Positions 8,702 to 19,198 are shown, numbered from the stretch's first letter. The stretch: 64,000 nt of DNA from Pseudomonas haemolytica (GCF_009659625.1 NZ_VOIW01000002.1:372001-436000); one strand, 5' to 3'. The notes: a model not told the origin generated them from the letters alone. Numbers and translations: made by a program.

Positions 8702-9497
8702 GGCGCGCACGGTGGTGATCACCGGTGCCGGCACCGGCATCGGTGCAGCCTGTGCCCAGCTGTACGCCCAGGAAGGCGCGCGGCTGGTGCTGATCGGCCG
8801 ACGACGTGAGCCGCTGGAACAGGTGGCGCAGGTAACCGGCGGCCTGGTCCTGGTGGGCGATGCTGCCTGCCCTGAGACCTGGGACAACTTTATCCGGCAG
8901 ATCCGCGCCCACTACGAGCGCATTGACGTGCTGCTGGCGTGTGCCGGCGGCCATGGCCTGGGCAGCGCGACCCAGACCAGCCCGACCACCTGGGAAAGCG
9001 CACTGCGCAGCAACCTGGACAGCGCGTTCTACAGTGCCCGCGCCTGCCTGCCGCTGTTGCAGGAAAGCGCCGGCAGTATCGTGCTGATCGGCTCCATCGC
9101 CTCGCTCGCGGCCGGGCCCGACGTGTGCGGCTACACCACAGCCAAACATGCGTTGCTCGGGCTCAATCGCTCGCTGGCCCGGGACTACGGGCCCCACGGC
9201 GTACGCGTGAACGCGGTATGCCCGGGCTGGGTGCACACGCCGATGGCCGATGCGGAGATGCAGCCATTGATGGACGCGTACGGCGACACCTTGCAGCAGG
9301 CGTACGACCGTGTGTGTGCCGATGTGCCCCTGCGTCGCGCCGCCCGTGCCGATGAGATCGCCAAGGTGTGCCGCTTCCTGGCCAGCGCTGACGCCTCGAT
9401 CATTACCGGCGCCACGCTGGTAGCTGACGGAGGGTCCAGCATCGTCGACGTGCCGACGCTGGCGTTTACGCGCCTGGAGTCTGCCCATGCCCAATGA
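8694..9497 (+). CDS. Short-chain dehydrogenase/reductase
   Basis: This is a 267-residue classical SDR. It has the cofactor motif TGAGTGIG near residue 11, ACAGGHG in place of NNAG near 85, the active-site YTTAKHA near 155 preceded by Ser in IGSIASLA, and the family tail ITGATLVADGGSSI. I chose the GTG at 8694 because GGAG lies seven bases upstream and it gives a standard N-terminus (MTEARTVVITGAG); it overlaps the moaF stop by 8 bp. It probably oxidises a hydroxylated intermediate with NAD(P). The substrate is unknown; in this operon a beta-hydroxylated phenylethylamine product is one possibility. Confidence 0.85.
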   Translation: MTEARTVVITGAGTGIGAACAQLYAQEGARLVLIGRRREPLEQVAQVTGGLVLVGDAACPETWDNFIRQIRAHYERIDVLLACAGGHGLGSATQTSPTTWESALRSNLDSAFYSARACLPLLQESAGSIVLIGSIASLAAGPDVCGYTTAKHALLGLNRSLARDYGPHGVRVNAVCPGWVHTPMADAEMQPLMDAYGDTLQQAYDRVCADVPLRRAARADEIAKVCRFLASADASIITGATLVADGGSSIVDVPTLAFTRLESAHAQ

Positions 9498-10242
9498 CCT
9501 GGATTTCAGCGGCCAAGTGGTACTGGTCACCGGCGGCGCCCAAGGGATTGGCCTGGGTATCGTCCAGGCATTTGCCCAACGCGGCGCCCGGGTGGTGATT
9601 GCCGACCGCCTGCTTGAACAAGCCGAAACGGTGGCCACAGGGTTGTGCGCGCAGGGTTACCAGGTCGAGGCCGTGGGCGTCGACCTGGCGCAAGCCGAGG
9701 CGGTATTCGCCTGCGTTCAAGGGCTGACGCAACTGGATATCCTGGTGCACAACGCCGGGTATTTCCCGCTGACCGCGTTTGCCGATATTACCCCGCAGAT
9801 CCTGCAACGCACCTTGGCGGTGAACCTCTCGGCGCTGTTCTGGCTGACCCAGGCGGCGTTACCGATGTTTCGTGAGCAAGGCCGGGGTTGCGTGCTGGTG
9901 ACGTCTTCGGTCACTGGCAATCGGGTCGGTTATCCAGGGTTGAGCCACTATGCGGCGTCCAAGGCGGGGGTGAATGGGTTTATCCGTAATGCGGCGCTGG
10001 AGCTGGCGCCGTTGAACGTGCGGGTCAATGGGGTGGAACCGGGCATGATCGCCACGCCGGCGATGGGCAACCTGGGCGATGCCGCCTTGAATGACAGCAT
10101 CGCCAGCCGTGTGCCGTTGGGGCGCTTGGGTACGGCTGCGGATATTGCCGGGGCGATGGTGTTCCTGGCTTCTGACTTGGCTGGCTATATCACCGGGCAG
10201 ACCCTGGTGGTGGACGGCGGCTCTACCCTGCCAGAGGTCTGA
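9487..10242 (+). CDS. Short-chain dehydrogenase/reductase
   Basis: This is a 251-residue classical SDR with TGGAQGIG near residue 16, LVHNAGY near 86, catalytic Ser in LVTSSVTG and YAASKAG near 153, and GQTLVVDGGSTLPEV at the end. It resembles 3-oxoacyl-ACP reductase/UcpA-like sugar or alcohol dehydrogenases; the substrate cannot be read from sequence. It overlaps the preceding SDR by 11 bp, so the two are translationally coupled and may act in succession on one side chain. It is the last gene of the unit; a REP palindrome follows 16 bp after the stop. Confidence 0.85.
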   Translation: MPNDLDFSGQVVLVTGGAQGIGLGIVQAFAQRGARVVIADRLLEQAETVATGLCAQGYQVEAVGVDLAQAEAVFACVQGLTQLDILVHNAGYFPLTAFADITPQILQRTLAVNLSALFWLTQAALPMFREQGRGCVLVTSSVTGNRVGYPGLSHYAASKAGVNGFIRNAALELAPLNVRVNGVEPGMIATPAMGNLGDAALNDSIASRVPLGRLGTAADIAGAMVFLASDLAGYITGQTLVVDGGSTLPEV

Positions 10243-10258
10243 AACTCAACTCGGTCCA

Positions 10259-10284
10259 ATGTGGGAGCAAGCCCCCTCCCACAT
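10259..10284. repeat. REP-type palindrome, SDR/feaR junction
   Basis: ATGTGGGAG and CTCCCACAT arms enclose a short loop. It lies between the convergent ends of the SDR operon and the feaR-like gene, the same position type as the hpaI/hpaR palindrome. Confidence 0.85.
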
Positions 10285-10312
10285 TTGATCTCCTGCAGCC
10301 TGAAGGACCTGT

Positions 10313-11254
10313 TTATGCCCCCACCGCCTGCAGCCGGCTTGACCGAAAATCCTTGGGCGACACCTCGAACTGCTTCTTGAACGACCGGCTGAAATGCGCC
10401 GAGTCGGTAAAGCCCCATTTGTAGGCAATCGAGGTGATCGACTCACTGCGCAGGAACGGGTTGATCAAGTCATCCGCACTGCGCTTGAGCCGCGCGCGCT
10501 GAATGTAGCGGCAGACGCTGTCGTCCTGTTCCTCGAACAAGCGGTACAGGTGCCGCACCGAGATATTCAGGCGGTTGGCCAGGCCAATCGGGCTCAGGCC
10601 AGGCTGGCTCAGTGACTCATCAATGACCTTTTGCACATAGCTGCGCAGGTTATTGCCCTGCAACGAGGCCACGCCTTCGCGGCACTCATCGCCCTGCTCC
10701 AAAGCCGAGCCCAGCAGCGAGACAAAGGCTGCTTGCAAGGCCTGCACTTGCGTGACGTCGTCTTCGGTGTCGTCCTTGCACAGTTGGTCCATCAGCACAT
10801 GCAGCATGCGCCCACAGGCTTTGGTCGAGGAGATCTTGCCGAAGGCGTGCGCCTGGCCGCCCAGGTGCTTGCAGACCTCAGTGCGCGACAGCGACAGCGA
10901 GGCGTGCTCAATAAGACCGAAGGGGGTAATCTCGATGGAGCCCACCGAGTCCATCAGCAGCATCTCGCCGGGGGCCAGTTGTACGGTCTCATCGTTCTGG
11001 GTGATCTGCGAATAGCCGCTGCGCTGGCTGACCAGGAAACATTCCTGGTCGTTGTCGTGATCGGCATGGTGCGTCAGGCGCTTGATCAGCCCGGCATTGG
11101 TGCGCAGGATGGCCAGGCCACGCGGCAAATTGTGGATCTCGCCGATAAACAGCGAGCGGTTAAAAGCCAGTTCGGTATCGAAGTGACCGCACGCGGCGCG
11201 CAGTTCGCGGTTCCAGCTGTCGAGCCCGTCGGGTGCATGCTGTGGGATGCTCAT
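10313..11254 (-). CDS. feaR: FeaR-like AraC-family transcriptional activator
   Basis: This is a 313-residue AraC-type regulator. The N-terminal half is a sensory cupin-like domain; the C-terminal 100 residues hold two helix-turn-helix units, with GLANRLNISVRHLYRLFEEQ and ITSIAYKWGFTDSAHFSRSFKKQFEVSPKDFR as the second, highly typical one. Overall it resembles FeaR, the activator of tynA/feaB in E. coli that responds to tyramine and phenylethylamine products. The neighbouring feaB, amine-type oxidase and permease fit this. It is a lone minus-strand gene; a TAACATGTTA palindrome lies 48 bp upstream of its start. Confidence 0.82.
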   Translation of the reverse strand: MSIPQHAPDGLDSWNRELRAACGHFDTELAFNRSLFIGEIHNLPRGLAILRTNAGLIKRLTHHADHDNDQECFLVSQRSGYSQITQNDETVQLAPGEMLLMDSVGSIEITPFGLIEHASLSLSRTEVCKHLGGQAHAFGKISSTKACGRMLHVLMDQLCKDDTEDDVTQVQALQAAFVSLLGSALEQGDECREGVASLQGNNLRSYVQKVIDESLSQPGLSPIGLANRLNISVRHLYRLFEEQDDSVCRYIQRARLKRSADDLINPFLRSESITSIAYKWGFTDSAHFSRSFKKQFEVSPKDFRSSRLQAVGA

Positions 11255-11301
11255 GGGGTGTCTCCGCAGTGGCGTTCTTTTTGTTGTTCTGACGCAATAG
11301 T

Positions 11302-11311
11302 TAACATGTTA
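11302..11311. promoter_or_regulatory. Palindrome upstream of feaR
   Basis: TAACATGTTA is a perfect 10-bp palindrome inside an AT-rich stretch 48 bp before the feaR start. Possible operator or part of the promoter; position is the only support. Confidence 0.35.
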
Positions 11312-11368
11312 TCTATATGCGCGCAACAACAACCTGTTTGCCCTTGGCAGAAGCACTAATGATGCCAA

Positions 11369-11983
11369 TCAGAGATTCGACAGTACCCGCTTCATGCCAG
11401 CCAACGCCGCCAGTAAATGGTTGCGTTGCTCCGGGCTTACCGCGATATACCGCCGAAACGCCGGCATCCGATTAACCACCTCACTGCCCCCCATATGTTC
11501 CAGGCGCACCCACCATTGCTGGTCCCGCAGTTCGATACGCAGGCGCTTGAAGTCCAGCGGCATCAGCGCCTGGAACAACGCTTCGTCAGCCACCAAGCGC
11601 GCCTGCAATTCACGCCCGATGGCCTGGTTGCCCGTACGACGCCGCAGACGAATACCGTTGCGCCGGATCACGCCGCCATGGTGTACGTCGAAGCTACCCG
11701 TGCCGCCTGCCGAGGCAGGCATGCGCAGGACGAATTCAGTCATCACCAGGTGCATCAAGAGCTGCGACTCAGTGCGCTCGACAATCTGCAAAGCCACATC
11801 ATCCACACACAGCTGGGCGCTGTTTGCCGACAGCCGCTCAAAGCTCGCCAGCCCAAGGTTGCGCCGCAGGTGTTCCAGGGTCACGCCCGGCCGGTACCCC
11901 GACGGAGCACGGTCAGCGCGCAGCAGTTCAAACAGTTTTTGCCGCAAAATCGTTATAACCGTCATGGGCAGGCCCCGGTTCAT
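11369..11983 (-). CDS. DUF3156-family protein
   Basis: This 204-residue cytoplasmic protein has no signal or membrane segment. The N-terminus is basic and the end reads SPEQRNHLLAALAGMKRVLSNL. It resembles DUF3156 proteins, a pseudomonad family without assigned function. The start at 11983 is preceded by AAGGA eight bases upstream; an internal ATG at 11965 is the alternative. Its 5' end overlaps the end of the APC permease gene by 56 bp, so the two are translationally linked and a role in transport or regulation of the same substrate is likely. No function is assigned. Confidence 0.7.
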   Translation of the reverse strand: MNRGLPMTVITILRQKLFELLRADRAPSGYRPGVTLEHLRRNLGLASFERLSANSAQLCVDDVALQIVERTESQLLMHLVMTEFVLRMPASAGGTGSFDVHHGGVIRRNGIRLRRRTGNQAIGRELQARLVADEALFQALMPLDFKRLRIELRDQQWWVRLEHMGGSEVVNRMPAFRRYIAVSPEQRNHLLAALAGMKRVLSNL

Positions 11984-13427
11984 GGCTGAATTCCTTGGCC
12001 AACACCTCCTCGACGGAGGCTGGCTTGAAGGGGTTGACCTTCTGTACTACCAAGGTCCAGAACAACGCATAGCTCGCCGTCACACCGAGCATCACCCCAA
12101 ACGGCACGTAGATGTCGGCCGGGTTCATGCCCGGCGGGGTGATAAACCACATGCCCAGCAAGATGCCGATGCTCGAGACGATCTGTGGCAATGGAAACCA
12201 CGGCGAACGGTACGCCCGAGGCAAGTCCGGGCGACGAATGCGCAGGATCACCACCGAAAACGTCACCAGCAGGTAGGCAAAACTCCATGCGCACACCGCT
12301 GCCAGCACCAGGTGCATGATGTTGTCGGTGTTGCCGCCCAGGTAGAGCGCGTGCAGGCAGGGAATCAGCATTGCCACCAGGATGCACAACAGCGGCGTCT
12401 TGAAACGCGGGTGCAGGTAGGTGAAGACTTTGGGCAAGGCGCCATCCACCGCCATGCCGTAGAGGATGCGCGGTACGCCGGCCATCAGGGTATTGATGGT
12501 CGCAGCACCGGCGAACAGAAAGCCGATGCCCAGCCACAATGGGCCGACCTGCCCCATCACCTGCTCGGCAAACCGTGGGATAGCCATGGGCGTGTCCAAC
12601 AGGTGCACGCCGGACGCGGCATCGAGCACCACGTTTTCAACTTGGCGCTTCATCGCGGCGCCATAGATGAACATGCACGTCGCCACGCCCATCAGCCCGA
12701 GCATCATCGCCCGCGGCATCACCTTGGCCGATTGGCGCAGGTCCGGCGCCAGCGGGGTGACGAACTCGCAGCCGACGAACATGAACATCGCCATGCCCAC
12801 CAGCGACAGCACGGTGACCAGATCGGTGCCGACCAGTGACTCACCGAACCAGCCCTCCAACTGCACCGCCGGTGCGGCGATCAGGCCCAGCACGCCGAAC
12901 ACCATCAGGGTGGTCCACATGCCGAACGTGAGGATGATCTCCGCGCGGCCAAATGCGCTGACCCCAAAGGCATTCAGCACCCCGAACACGATCACGAAAC
13001 CGACGCCCAGCAGCCACGAGCCACCGGCCGATTCTGCCAGGGTATTGAGGTGCTCGAAATTCACCAGGGCCATGACCCCGGAAAGGATGGTTTCGGCGGT
13101 GCCCGCGAACACATGCACGATCAGATACGCCGACAGGGTGCCGGTGATCGCAAAGAACCGGCCCATGCCGCAGTTGATGTAGTCGTACACCGAACCGGTA
13201 GTGGGCAGCATCGAGGCCGCCTCGGCGAAGGTGGTCGCCTGGGCCAGCATCATCACCACCGCAATCAGCATCGCCAGGGCAAACGCACTGCCGCCGATGC
13301 CGAAGCCCATGGTAGCGGTGAGTATCACCGGGCTGGCCATAATCAGGCCAATGGTGCTGGCCAACGCGGTGGGGAAACCTACCGTGCCCCGGTTGAGGTG
13401 CGCGGTGAGTCGGTCGTTGATCGACAT
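11928..13427 (-). CDS. APC-superfamily amino acid/amine permease
   Basis: This is a 499-residue inner-membrane transporter with about twelve hydrophobic segments. It begins TVGFPTALASTIGLIMASPVILTATMGFGIGGSAFALAML, the G-rich first helix typical of amino acid-polyamine-organocation carriers. I chose the ATG at 13427 because GAGGA lies eight bases upstream; the frame is open farther upstream but that stretch is low-complexity and unlike a transporter. Position between feaR, the outer-membrane channel and the hydroxylase suggests uptake of tyramine, a related aromatic amine or an aromatic amino acid. A GGCAGGCA motif shared with feaB and the FAD-oxidase unit lies about 100 bp upstream. Confidence 0.82.
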   Translation of the reverse strand: MSINDRLTAHLNRGTVGFPTALASTIGLIMASPVILTATMGFGIGGSAFALAMLIAVVMMLAQATTFAEAASMLPTTGSVYDYINCGMGRFFAITGTLSAYLIVHVFAGTAETILSGVMALVNFEHLNTLAESAGGSWLLGVGFVIVFGVLNAFGVSAFGRAEIILTFGMWTTLMVFGVLGLIAAPAVQLEGWFGESLVGTDLVTVLSLVGMAMFMFVGCEFVTPLAPDLRQSAKVMPRAMMLGLMGVATCMFIYGAAMKRQVENVVLDAASGVHLLDTPMAIPRFAEQVMGQVGPLWLGIGFLFAGAATINTLMAGVPRILYGMAVDGALPKVFTYLHPRFKTPLLCILVAMLIPCLHALYLGGNTDNIMHLVLAAVCAWSFAYLLVTFSVVILRIRRPDLPRAYRSPWFPLPQIVSSIGILLGMWFITPPGMNPADIYVPFGVMLGVTASYALFWTLVVQKVNPFKPASVEEVLAKEFSHEPGPAHDGYNDFAAKTV

Positions 13428-13512
13428 GGTGGGGTCCTCGAAAGCGGTTTTTTTAGTGTGTCGGCACTCTGCGCCCCACCCGCGTTGATCGTCTTGCCCC
13501 TGTCTGCCGCCG

Positions 13513-13530
13513 GTTTTGTTGCTGCCTGCC
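13513..13530 (-). promoter_or_regulatory. Candidate FeaR-type activator site, copy 2
   Basis: On the minus strand this reads GGCAGGCAGCAACAAAAC. It is about 100 bp upstream of the APC permease start, oriented toward that gene, and 15 of 18 positions match the site at 6083-6100. With its leading T it also resembles the TGNCA-N8-AAA consensus I recall for E. coli FeaR, with one extra spacer base. Confidence 0.5.
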
Positions 13531-13644
13531 ACGGCCGGCTGCCTGGCGGCCAGGGTCAATTCCCTGGCACGCAGAGAAAAGACTTAGGCCAATACCGCTC
13601 GTCCTAATGCACCCTCACTCTTAACCAAGATGGGGACAATAACA

Positions 13645-15530
<1,886 letters not shown>

Positions 15531-16700
15531 TCAGACCATGCTCGGGTCTGGCTCCAGGCCCATCAGCTCACGGCCGAGGATCTGCGCGCAGACGTCGTAG
15601 TCGGTATAGGCATGGGCGCCGGTCATATGGGAATCGCGGAACAGGCGCTGCATTTCGTTGTGTTCGAACCAGGCATTACCGCCTGCGGCGGCGAACAGGC
15701 GGTCGACCGCTTCGATGCACATTTTGGTCGCGTAAGCCTGGTTGGTGCGCCAGAACGCCAGGGTTTCACGCGTCGGGTAACGCTGGGCGGCGCTGTGTTC
15801 GGCGTGTTCCTGCCAGGTTTTCTCCAGGAACGCCCGGGCGGCGGCTACCTGATGGGTGGACTCGGCCAAGCGCATCAATGCCGGGGTGGCGGCGCCCACG
15901 GCGGCACCGGTGTAGGCACGCACGCGGGTCTTGGTTTTTTCCCGGAACATCTCCAGCATGCGCTCGGCCACACCGAGGCTGACGGTGGAGAAGCCACTGG
16001 CGAAATACGGCCGATACGGTGCGTAGAAAATCTGACTGTCCGGGTAGAGACCAAAGCCTGCGGACTTGCCTTCCATCATGTCCTTGGCTTTCTGGATACG
16101 GTGTTCGGGCACCCAGGCGTTGTCGATGACCAAGGTTTTGGTACCGCTGCCTTTCATGCCGGCGGCGAACCAGTCATCACGGATCTGATAGTCACTGCGC
16201 GGCAGCACGGCGAAGCAATAATCCTGGGTGCCTTCGGCATTCTGGCGACGGCAGCCGACAATCGCCCACTCGCCATGGTCACAGCCGCTGCTCCAGCCCA
16301 TCTCGCCGCTGAAGTACACACCGCCTTCTCCTTCGGTAACCCGACCGAACGGCGCAATACTGCTGCTAGCCGTGGCGTGCGGGTTGGCCCCCCAGATTTC
16401 CTCCTGCAACCGGGCCGAGAACAACGCCAGTTGATGGCTGTGGGTGCACAGCAAACTCATGGCCCAGGCGGTGCTGGCGCAACTGCCCGCGAGCAAGGCG
16501 ATGCAGTCGGCAAATTCGGGCAGCGACAGTTCCAGGCCGCCGAATGCCTTGGGCTGAAAGGCGCGGTGCAGGCCGATGCTTTTGAGCAATGCAATATTCT
16601 CATCCGGCACCTGGCGCAGTTGTTCGGCGCGGGAAGCATTCGCGGCGATGGCAGGCAGGAGGGGCTTGAGGTCTTCGAGGAGCGGGTTTGGCTTTTTCAT
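15531..16700 (-). CDS. Oxygenase component, 4-hydroxyphenylacetate 3-hydroxylase (acyl-CoA dehydrogenase fold)
   Basis: This is a 389-residue flavin-dependent monooxygenase with the acyl-CoA-dehydrogenase fold, like HsaA and the C2 component of Acinetobacter p-hydroxyphenylacetate hydroxylase, and unrelated to the enteric HpaB. Visible marks are PKAFGGLELSLPEFADCIALLAGSCASTAW in the N-terminal half, the mid-domain DDWFAAGMKGSGTKTLVIDNAWVPEHR, and AAGGNAWFEHNEMQRLFRDSHMTGAHAYTDYD at the end. It would hydroxylate 4-hydroxyphenylacetate to homoprotocatechuate using reduced flavin from the adjacent reductase. Context (hpa operon, feaB) drives the substrate call; another phenol such as tyramine itself is possible. 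Confidence 0.78.
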   Translation of the reverse strand: MKKPNPLLEDLKPLLPAIAANASRAEQLRQVPDENIALLKSIGLHRAFQPKAFGGLELSLPEFADCIALLAGSCASTAWAMSLLCTHSHQLALFSARLQEEIWGANPHATASSSIAPFGRVTEGEGGVYFSGEMGWSSGCDHGEWAIVGCRRQNAEGTQDYCFAVLPRSDYQIRDDWFAAGMKGSGTKTLVIDNAWVPEHRIQKAKDMMEGKSAGFGLYPDSQIFYAPYRPYFASGFSTVSLGVAERMLEMFREKTKTRVRAYTGAAVGAATPALMRLAESTHQVAAARAFLEKTWQEHAEHSAAQRYPTRETLAFWRTNQAYATKMCIEAVDRLFAAAGGNAWFEHNEMQRLFRDSHMTGAHAYTDYDVCAQILGRELMGLEPDPSMV

Positions 16701-16735
16701 GGGCGGCCCTGCTTATTATTGGAAGTCTGGCTGGC

Positions 16736-16752
16736 GTTCCGAATCGCGGAAC
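16736..16752. promoter_or_regulatory. Inverted repeat upstream of the hydroxylase unit
   Basis: GTTCCG and CGGAAC arms flank AATCG, 36 bp upstream of the hydroxylase start and inside the region shared with feaB. Possible operator; no family match claimed. Confidence 0.35.
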
Positions 16753-16808
16753 GGCGCGGGATGCAGGGCCAGTATCGAACGGCTCACGCAGGCGGAAAAT
16801 GCACATTC

Positions 16809-16876
16809 GGCAGGCAAGCTTGTACTTTTCACAGGCGCGGCAGGCACAGGCATGAAACCTGGCAGGCACAGTCAAG
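16809..16876 (+). promoter_or_regulatory. Three GGCAGGCA direct repeats, candidate FeaR sites upstream of feaB
   Basis: GGCAGGCA occurs at 16809-16816, 16839-16846 and 16861-16868. The last continues as GGCAGGCACAGTCAAG, matching 13 of 16 positions of the site at 6083-6098. It ends 60 bp before the feaB start. Direct repeats in one orientation suit an AraC-type activator such as the FeaR-like protein encoded at 10313-11254. Confidence 0.5.
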
Positions 16877-16935
16877 CCGCGACTCGGTGCGTTGGTTACC
16901 CTCGGGTTTTCTTTGTGAACTGCCAGGAACCTGCC

Positions 16936-18423
16936 ATGAGCGATATCCCGCTGCTGCCCCAAGTCGAAGCTTTTTTGCGTCGCCGCCATGGGTTGTTTAT
17001 CGACGGTATCAGCGTGCGCAGCCACGCCACTGAAAGCCTGAGCGTGACCAACCCCGCCGACGGCCAGGTGATCGCCGAGGTCGCCGACGCTGACCTGGCG
17101 GATATCGACGCAGCGGTCGCTTCCGCCAACCGTGGCTTCCAGCTATGGTCCCAGACTGCCCCCGCCACCCGTGGCAACGTACTGCTGAAACTCGCCGACC
17201 TGCTGGAGCACCACCGCGAGGAACTGGCGCAGATCGAAACCTGCCAGTCGGGCAAGATCATCCAGATTTCCCGCGCCTTCGAGGTCGACCAGGCCGCGCA
17301 TTTCCTGCGCTACTACGCCGGCTGGGCCACCAAGCTCAGCGGCCAGACCCTTACCCCGTCGCTGCCCTCATTCAATGGCGAGCGCTACACCGCCTTCACC
17401 CTGCGCGAACCGGTGGGCGTGGTGGTGGGCATCGTGCCGTGGAATTTCTCGACCATGATCGCCATCTGGAAACTCGCCTCGGCGCTGGTGACCGGCTGCA
17501 GCATTATCATCAAGCCCAGCGAATTCACGCCGCTGACCCTGCTGCGCATCGCCGAACTGGCCATCGACGCCGGGTTGCCGGCGGGCGTGCTCAACGTGCT
17601 GACGGGCGGCGGCCATGTCGGCAAGGGGCTGGTGGAACACCCCGGCACACACAAAGTGTCCTTCACCGGTTCCGTGCCCACCGGCATCGCCGTCGGCCGC
17701 AGCGCCATGGGTGCCGGGCTGACCCGTGCGACCCTGGAACTGGGCGGCAAGAATGCCGCAGGTTTCTTGCGCGACATGGACGTGGACAAGGCGGTGGAAG
17801 GCATCATCGAAGCGGGCTTTTTGCACTCCGGGCAAATTTGCGCGGCGGCTGAACGCTTCTTCGTGCACCGCTCGCAGATCGACGCCGTGCTGAAAAAACT
17901 CAAGGCGCGCCTGAGCCGCCTGAACATCGGCTCGCCCCTGGACGAACACACCGAATTCGGCCCGGTGACGCACCAGCAACACCAGCAGAAACTGCTCGGC
18001 TACTTCAACCAGGCCCGCGCCGAGAACAATACGATCATCCACGGCGGCCACCTCATCGACCGCCCCGGCTGTTACGTGGAACCCACCGTGATCCTCGCCA
18101 ACACCCTGCACGACACCCTGCTCAACGAAGAAACCTTCGGCCCCATCGCCACCTTCCTGCCCTACGACAGCGAAGACGAACTGCTGGCGCTGATGAACCA
18201 CGGGCCCTACGGGTTGAGCGCCAGCCTGTGGACCAACGATTTGGGCAAGGCCCTGCGCATGATCCCGGCCATCAATGCGGGCACTTTGTGGGTGAACATG
18301 CACACCTTGCTCGACCCGGCTGTACCGTTTGGGGGCAGCCGGTCTTCGGGGGTTGGGCGGGAGTTTGGCAGTGCGTTTATCGAGGATTACACCGAGCTTA
18401 AGTCGGTGATGATTCGGTATTGA
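16936..18423 (+). CDS. feaB: Phenylacetaldehyde/4-hydroxyphenylacetaldehyde dehydrogenase
   Basis: This is a 495-residue NAD-dependent aldehyde dehydrogenase close to FeaB/PadA. It shows VVGIVPWNFSTMIAIWKLA, the glutamate motif LELGGKN, the nucleophile Cys302 in HSGQICAAAERFF, and NEETFGPIAT. It turns (4-hydroxy)phenylacetaldehyde, the product of amine oxidation, into (4-hydroxy)phenylacetate, which feeds the hydroxylase and hpa operon. The ATG at 16936 follows CAGGAACCTGCC. It is divergent from the hydroxylase genes, and three GGCAGGCA repeats precede it. A very large perfect hairpin follows 40 bp after the stop. Confidence 0.9.
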   Translation: MSDIPLLPQVEAFLRRRHGLFIDGISVRSHATESLSVTNPADGQVIAEVADADLADIDAAVASANRGFQLWSQTAPATRGNVLLKLADLLEHHREELAQIETCQSGKIIQISRAFEVDQAAHFLRYYAGWATKLSGQTLTPSLPSFNGERYTAFTLREPVGVVVGIVPWNFSTMIAIWKLASALVTGCSIIIKPSEFTPLTLLRIAELAIDAGLPAGVLNVLTGGGHVGKGLVEHPGTHKVSFTGSVPTGIAVGRSAMGAGLTRATLELGGKNAAGFLRDMDVDKAVEGIIEAGFLHSGQICAAAERFFVHRSQIDAVLKKLKARLSRLNIGSPLDEHTEFGPVTHQQHQQKLLGYFNQARAENNTIIHGGHLIDRPGCYVEPTVILANTLHDTLLNEETFGPIATFLPYDSEDELLALMNHGPYGLSASLWTNDLGKALRMIPAINAGTLWVNMHTLLDPAVPFGGSRSSGVGREFGSAFIEDYTELKSVMIRY

Positions 18424-18463
18424 ATGGGGGTAGCGCACATCTGGTTTGGTGTACACCGAACCC

Positions 18464-18554
18464 ATGTGGGAGGGGGCTTGCTCCCGATGGCGGTGGGTCA
18501 GTCACAGATGTGTTGACTGACCCACCGCCATCGGGAGCAAGCCCCCTCCCACAT
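18464..18554. repeat. Perfect 41-bp inverted repeat (paired REP)
   Basis: The left arm 18464-18504 and right arm 18514-18554 are exact reverse complements, 41 bp each, with a 9-base loop. Each outer end carries the GTGGGAGGGGGCTTGC core seen elsewhere in the window. It separates the convergent feaB and RidA genes and would form an extremely stable hairpin on either strand. Confidence 0.95.
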
Positions 18555-18634
18555 TTGGATCGCATTGCATCAGTGAGATAGCTGTCGTTTTCAGCCCGCA
18601 CCTTTACCTTCACCACGCTCAAAAAAGCGCCCGC

Positions 18635-19039
18635 CTAACTGAACGGAACCACCGCCTCTGCCTCCACCTCGATCAACCATTCCGGCAACGACAACCCACT
18701 GACCATAATCCACGAAGACGGCGGCGGGTTATGCGCGAAGCGCTGGCGCAGCGCTTCAGCAATCGACTCTTGCTGCTCCCGTGCAGTGTCGACGATATAC
18801 AACCGCAGCATAACTACATGAGAGAGATCGCCCCCCACTTCAGCCAAGACCTTTTCGATATTGTCCAACGCTGTGGCTGTCTGCTCTGCAATGCCTGGGC
18901 CCACCGTACGCTCTTGAGCATCCACACCCACCTGCCCGGAAAGCATGATCCTTCGACCCTGCGGCACTTCCATTGCCTGGCTGAAACCGTATTGCAGGGA
19001 ATTGAATACCGTCGTGGGATTAATGACCTTTCTTTGCAT
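18635..19039 (-). CDS. RidA/YjgF-family protein
   Basis: This 134-residue protein belongs to the RidA (reactive intermediate deaminase)/YER057c/UK114 family. Family marks are GRRIMLSGQVGVDAQ near residue 30, TALDNIEKVLAEVGGDLSHVVMLRLYIVD near 60-85, and IMVSGLSLPEWLIEVEAEAVVP at the end. The Arg usually found before the final strand, which binds the imine substrate in true RidA, is not evident here (EWLIEVEA), so it may belong to a paralogue group. The ATG at 19039 follows AAGGACTCGTC. It stands alone between two palindromic repeats. Confidence 0.83.
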   Translation of the reverse strand: MQRKVINPTTVFNSLQYGFSQAMEVPQGRRIMLSGQVGVDAQERTVGPGIAEQTATALDNIEKVLAEVGGDLSHVVMLRLYIVDTAREQQESIAEALRQRFAHNPPPSSWIMVSGLSLPEWLIEVEAEAVVPFS

Positions 19040-19198
19040 GACGAGTCCTTGTTGGCAGTAGGAAAACAAGGCTAACCCAAAGGAACTGCTCAATCAGACG
19101 GTTCAACATCCAGCAACATGTTCATGGATGAAGCGCTGAAACGGGCATGTCCGGTGGCCTGATGAATAAACGCAAATTCAATAGGCAATGACGTTCCT

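Noticed and set aside
11394..12839. 481-codon plus-strand frame opposite DUF3156 and the APC permease
   Set aside because: His/Gln/Arg-rich antisense of a membrane protein; the minus-strand genes have proper starts, membrane helices and overlaps.
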